A DNA stretch of 64,000 nt from RZZS01 sp964498755. Its GTDB lineage: Bacteria; Pseudomonadota; Alphaproteobacteria; Micavibrionales; Micavibrionaceae. Below, piece by piece: positions 60,367 through 64,000 of this stretch. A program made the position numbers and the translations under genes. The notes beneath the pieces were generated by a model that was not told the DNA's origin, did no database searches, and saw nothing but the letters and a program-made list of their open reading frames with translations. The stretch spans positions 1 through 64,000 of the forward strand of contig CAZCIB010000007.1 of assembly GCA_964498755.1 (NCBI GenBank), given 5' to 3'. Every line of letters starts with the position of its first letter. Position 1 is the first letter of the stretch.

Positions 60367-61776
60367 ATGGCAAAAAAAGACAAGAAAGAAAAGCAGACTA
60401 ACAAAGACACGATCAACGACCCGCAAAACTGGAAAAACATCCGCAAGGACTGGGCGAGCGAGCGTATGCAAAGCGCGCGCGCGCATGCGGACCGCTTCTT
60501 TATGACGGATGAGGAATTGCCGCTGTCCAGGCATGTTTTGCTGCTGGCGATCGTCGGGTTTTTCTTCCTGTTTTTCCTGTGGGCCAGCTGGGCTCCTCTG
60601 GATGAGGTTACGCGCGGCGACGGGAAGATTATTCCGTCCAGCGAAATCCAGGCGCTGCAAAGTCTTGAGGGCGGGATCGTCGATGAGTTTCTGGTCCGCG
60701 AGGGCGAAACAGTAGAGGCCGGGCAAATCCTGCTGCGTCTGCGTGATATCGAAGCGCAGTCCGATCTCGGCGCGAACCGCGCGCGTTATCTTGGCTTGCT
60801 GGCTTCGGTGACGCGGCTGCAGGCCGAGGCCGAGGGCCGGGAAACTGTTGATTTTCCGGAGGAAGTCATAGAAGGCGCGCCGCAAAGCGTCGAGGAGGAA
60901 ATGAAGGCGTTCCGCGCAAACAGGCAACAGCTTGAAGGCCAGCTCCAGATCCTGCGCCAGCAGAAAAATCAGCGCCTTCAGGAGGTCGAGGAACTGAATA
61001 CGCGCGCGTCCGACCTGCGGCAGGTCATTGCCCTGTCGCGTGAAGAATACGACATGCTGGAGCCGCTCGTGCGGCGGGGATCCGCCCCCCGGCTTGAACT
61101 GCTGCAGCTTGAGCGCTCCATCAAGCAAACCGAATCCGAACTGAATGGCGTACTAAGCTCCTTGCCGCGCGCCAGATCCGCGGTCGAGGAGGCTGACGCG
61201 CGCATAGCGGATGCGACGTCCACCGCGCGCGCTGAAGCTCAGGCGGAGCTCTCCAACAAGCTCACCGAAATGCGCGCGATTGAGGAGACGCTGTCCGGCT
61301 TGCGGGACCGGAAGACAAGAACGGAAATTCGTTCTCCCGTGGACGGGATCATCAAGGATCTCAAGGTCAATACGGTCGGCGGAGTCGTCAAGCCGGGCGA
61401 AAATATTATCGAGATCGTGCCGATGGATGATCAGCTTCTTGTCGAGGCGCGGATCAGGCCGGCCGATATCGCGTTCATCTACCCGGGGCAGGAAGCGCTG
61501 ATCAAAATCACGGCCTATGACTTTTCAATCTACGGCGCGCTCGACGGTGAGGTCGTGGATATTTCCGCCGATACGATCACGAACGAGGAAGGCGAAAGCT
61601 TCTATCGCGTACGTCTCAGGACCGAGGAAACAAGCCTGAAGCGCAAGGGCGAGGTTTTACCGATTATTCCCGGCATGGTGACGAGCGTGGATATTCTGAC
61701 AGGCGAAAAGACCGTGATGGATTATATTCTCAAGCCGTTTATCAAAACGCTTCAAAATTCGATGAAGGAACGGTAG
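60367..61776 (+). CDS. HlyD-family membrane fusion protein (LapC-like)
   Basis: A 469-residue periplasmic adaptor linking the ABC exporter to TolC. The cytoplasmic N-terminus is highly charged. One membrane helix follows (about residues 55-77, VLLLAIVGFFFLFFLWASW), then a lipoyl-like half (GIVDEFLVREGETVEAGQILLRL), a long coiled-coil hairpin (~130-310) and beta-barrel domains (TEIRSPVDGIIKDLKVNTVGGVV). Typical length for type I systems. It is the last secretion gene; hisE follows after 15 bases. Confidence 0.93.
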   Translation: MAKKDKKEKQTNKDTINDPQNWKNIRKDWASERMQSARAHADRFFMTDEELPLSRHVLLLAIVGFFFLFFLWASWAPLDEVTRGDGKIIPSSEIQALQSLEGGIVDEFLVREGETVEAGQILLRLRDIEAQSDLGANRARYLGLLASVTRLQAEAEGRETVDFPEEVIEGAPQSVEEEMKAFRANRQQLEGQLQILRQQKNQRLQEVEELNTRASDLRQVIALSREEYDMLEPLVRRGSAPRLELLQLERSIKQTESELNGVLSSLPRARSAVEEADARIADATSTARAEAQAELSNKLTEMRAIEETLSGLRDRKTRTEIRSPVDGIIKDLKVNTVGGVVKPGENIIEIVPMDDQLLVEARIRPADIAFIYPGQEALIKITAYDFSIYGALDGEVVDISADTITNEEGESFYRVRLRTEETSLKRKGEVLPIIPGMVTSVDILTGEKTVMDYILKPFIKTLQNSMKER

Positions 61777-61791
61777 GAGTTTTAACGGGGA

Positions 61792-62109
61792 ATGAACACG
61801 CTTGATAAACTCAACGCCACGCTTCAGGAGCGCAAAAACGCAGACGCGTCCGAATCCTATGTCGCCTCTCTCTACGCCAAGGGAACTGAAAAGATCTGCG
61901 GCAAACTTGCCGAGGAAACGGCGGAGACGATCTTTGAAGCTGCGCGCGGCGACAGGGAAAAATTAAAGCAGGAATCCGCCGACCTTCTGTTTCACCTGAT
62001 GGTTCTCTGGGCGCATATGGACGTCACGCCCGAAGAGGTTTACGAGGTCCTTGAGGGCCGTTTCGGCACAGGCGGGCATGAAGAGAAGGCGCGCCGGGCT
62101 CAGTCCTGA
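61792..62109 (+). CDS. hisE: Phosphoribosyl-ATP diphosphatase HisE
   Basis: Second step of histidine synthesis: PR-ATP to PR-AMP. The 105-residue all-helical protein has the MazG-type pattern SYVASLYAKGTEKICGKLAEETAETIFEA and KQESADLLFHLMVLWAH. Its length is normal. In many alphaproteobacteria hisE follows hisF; here it is about 33 kb away and follows a secretion operon. AACGGGGA precedes ATG 61792. It overlaps the end of the convergent kinase gene by 10 bases. Confidence 0.9.
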   Translation: MNTLDKLNATLQERKNADASESYVASLYAKGTEKICGKLAEETAETIFEAARGDREKLKQESADLLFHLMVLWAHMDVTPEEVYEVLEGRFGTGGHEEKARRAQS

Positions 62110-64000
62110 TCTTTCTTCCCGTAATACATTTCCGCGTTATAAGGCAGGCGGACAGTGACGGCCGTACCTTCGTCCAGCACGGAATCAATGTGAATAGCCC
62201 CGCCATGCATTTCGGCAAGCTCCTTGGTAATCGCAAGGCCAAGGCCGGAGCCTTCGTGATTGCGCGTCATGCTGGATGCGGCCTGTTCAAAGGGCCTTGT
62301 TATCGCCTTTAGCTTGTTTGGCGGGATGCCGATGCCGTTATCAATCACCTTGAGCGAGACGTATTCCTGGCGCTCCGCGCATTCAATCCGCACTTCCCCT
62401 CCCGCATCGGTGAACTTGACGGCGTTTGACAAGAGGTTGAGTAGTATCTGCATCACGGCGCGGCGGTCAGCCGTAATAATGATTTTTTCGTCGGGCAGGA
62501 CCTTCGTAATTTTTAGCCCGGCGTCGTAGGCCTTGCCGTTGATCATGTTAACGGCCAGTTCAATCAGCTCCGTCAGATTTTGCTTTTCGAGGTCGAGCTC
62601 ATATTTTCCGGCCTCGATTTTCGACATGTTCAGAATATCGCTGATCAGGTCGAGCAGATGCTCGCCGCTTTCGCGGATGCCGCCGATATATTCAAGATAT
62701 TTTTCATTGCCGACAGGGCCAAGCAATTGCTGTTGGATCATCTCTGAAAAACCGATAATGGCGTTGAGCGGCGTACGCAGCTCATGGCTCATATTGGCGA
62801 GAAACTGGGATTTGGCGGCATAGGCGCGTTCGGCCTTTTCCTTGGCCTCGCGCAGGTTGATCTCGTAAATCGTGCGTTCGGTGATATCCTGCATAATGCC
62901 GAACAGGCCGATAACCTCATCGTTATCGTCCAGTTCGCAGCGGCCCTGGCAGCGGACATAGCGCGTCTCCCCGTTCGGGCGGATGACGCGGAATTCGAGG
63001 TCGTAGTCGTTGCCTTCAAGAATACTGCGCTGGAACACCTGGATCAGGCGGCTCATATCCCGCTTGTGCACTAATTCACCGAGATTATCGATTGTCGGCG
63101 TGAATTTGTCCCGGTCGAGGCCGAAAATACTGTAGACGGCATCCGAAAATCCGATCCGGTCCTCGCCGATAATCCAGTGCCAGTGACCCATACGGCCGAT
63201 TTTCTCGGCTTCTTTCAACTGGCTTTCGCGGCGCAGAAGCTTGGCTTCATTGTTTTTGACGTTCGTGAGGTCCCGCCCGACGCCGTAGAGAAACTTGCCG
63301 TTGCGCTGAAAACGCCAGTCAATGCAGTGTACCTCGCCTTCGCAGCCCAGCATCCGCGCTTCGAAATCAATCGTCATGTAATTTGAACGCCCGGACAGGG
63401 TCCTTGAAATACCCATCAGGGAATTGCGCACCATATGCCTGTCGTCCGGTACGACCAGATCCGTAAAAGACCACTTCCTGAGCTGCTCCACGCTATAGCC
63501 CAGCATCTCCGTAAAAACAGGGTTGGCGCTCTGGAAAAAGCCTTCCGGGGTCAGTGAAGTCATCGCCTCGTGCGAGAGTGCGATAAAGGGGGATTCCTCC
63601 CGCGTTGCGGATGTTTTGGTCTTGCCGCGTCCCCCGGTTTCGGGTTCAACAAGATTAAGTACGCGCTCTTTTTTGCGTTTTCCTGCGGAGTCCGTAGAGC
63701 CGATCAGGTAACGCTTCCCGCCCGGAATCTTGATCCATTCGAAATGAAAGTCCCGGACCTTGTCTTCTCCCTTGATTGTCACTTTCTGATGTCCGGTCTC
63801 CGGCAAGGTGCAGGCGGCTTCCTGATCGCTGTTTACAGAGAAAAGCGCGCTGCCCGTATCTTTCATAAATATTTCCGCATCACTGGTATCCAGAATCTCG
63901 GCCAGCGGCTTGCCGCGCGCAGATTTCGCCGTCATGCCCACGATGCGGCAGAGCGAGGCGCTGGCATAGGCGATCATGCCGTTTTCTTCGATTGCGACCC
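62100..64000 (-). CDS. PAS sensor histidine kinase (partial, start outside window)
   Basis: At least 633 residues are encoded and the frame is still open at the right edge (upstream codons read VAIEENGMIAYASAS, a PAS pattern), so the N-terminus is missing. Visible: PAS-type segments, then a PAS/PAC region with LTPEGFFQSANPVFTEML and PNGETRYVRCQGRCELDDN. A canonical H-box FLANMSHELRTPLNAIIGF follows, with N box LLNLLSNAVKFTDAGG, G1 DNGIGIPPNK and G2 GSGLGLAITKE. Its output partner is not adjacent. No membrane helix is seen in the part present. Confidence 0.88.
   Translation of the reverse strand, partial: VAIEENGMIAYASASLCRIVGMTAKSARGKPLAEILDTSDAEIFMKDTGSALFSVNSDQEAACTLPETGHQKVTIKGEDKVRDFHFEWIKIPGGKRYLIGSTDSAGKRKKERVLNLVEPETGGRGKTKTSATREESPFIALSHEAMTSLTPEGFFQSANPVFTEMLGYSVEQLRKWSFTDLVVPDDRHMVRNSLMGISRTLSGRSNYMTIDFEARMLGCEGEVHCIDWRFQRNGKFLYGVGRDLTNVKNNEAKLLRRESQLKEAEKIGRMGHWHWIIGEDRIGFSDAVYSIFGLDRDKFTPTIDNLGELVHKRDMSRLIQVFQRSILEGNDYDLEFRVIRPNGETRYVRCQGRCELDDNDEVIGLFGIMQDITERTIYEINLREAKEKAERAYAAKSQFLANMSHELRTPLNAIIGFSEMIQQQLLGPVGNEKYLEYIGGIRESGEHLLDLISDILNMSKIEAGKYELDLEKQNLTELIELAVNMINGKAYDAGLKITKVLPDEKIIITADRRAVMQILLNLLSNAVKFTDAGGEVRIECAERQEYVSLKVIDNGIGIPPNKLKAITRPFEQAASSMTRNHEGSGLGLAITKELAEMHGGAIHIDSVLDEGTAVTVRLPYNAEMYYGKKDQD

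Overview
The window looks like an ordinary chromosomal stretch of a Gram-negative alphaproteobacterium. Diagnostic signs are the eukaryote-like NADP isocitrate dehydrogenase, the tsaE / nucleotidyltransferase / addB / addA / trxA block beside a DivL-type kinase that has Tyr in place of the H-box His, AddAB rather than RecBCD, a complete kdsD-lptC-lptA-lptB lipopolysaccharide-transport operon, LolA and BamB. Moderate GC, abundant GC-rich palindromic repeats and many species-restricted genes would fit a Micavibrio-like or Rhodospirillales-related lineage, but that placement is inference. No phage, insertion sequence, CRISPR array, rRNA or defence island was found.

Left part (1-20 kb): icd, an L,D-transpeptidase, an M48-like peptidase, a YfgM-like / bamB / der cluster (inner-membrane TPR protein, outer-membrane assembly lipoprotein, ribosome GTPase), an MscS channel, an orphan gene, a receiver plus degenerate GGDEF protein, tRNA-Leu(CAG), an RNase D-like exonuclease, then kdsD-lptC-lptA-lptB. 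These run into a polysaccharide export module (export lipoprotein, Wzc-like tyrosine kinase, two coupled membrane proteins) closed by a terminator. recR and an unlisted 51-residue ORF with a strong Shine-Dalgarno follow.

Middle part (20-46 kb): lolA, a coiled-coil orphan, an ABC-F ATPase interrupted in frame by two palindromic repeats, and a pair of diverged four-cysteine membrane proteins. A 55-bp near-perfect duplication of the abcF 5' end brackets one member of that pair. Then come a sodium/solute symporter, hisA-hisF, thrS, infC (start codon ATT), trxA, addA-addB, a sugar-1-phosphate nucleotidyltransferase, tsaE, a ferredoxin-NADP reductase, divL and a TerA-like/TerD pair.

Right part (46-64 kb): a response regulator and a conserved hypothetical gene, then a 1.2-kb non-protein-coding region with several small hairpins and an orphan forward terminator (candidate small RNA). 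Next is a 2732-residue repeat-rich adhesin with a von Willebrand A domain, RTX repeats and candidate di-alanine cleavage sites, directly followed by its type I secretion machinery (TolC, ABC transporter, HlyD-type adaptor), hisE and a PAS histidine kinase cut by the window edge. Adhesin plus TolC/ABC/HlyD form one surface-attachment system, comparable to LapA/LapE/LapB/LapC. The most unusual signals are the in-frame palindromic elements, the 55-bp duplication around the four-cysteine gene, and the structured non-coding region upstream of the adhesin.
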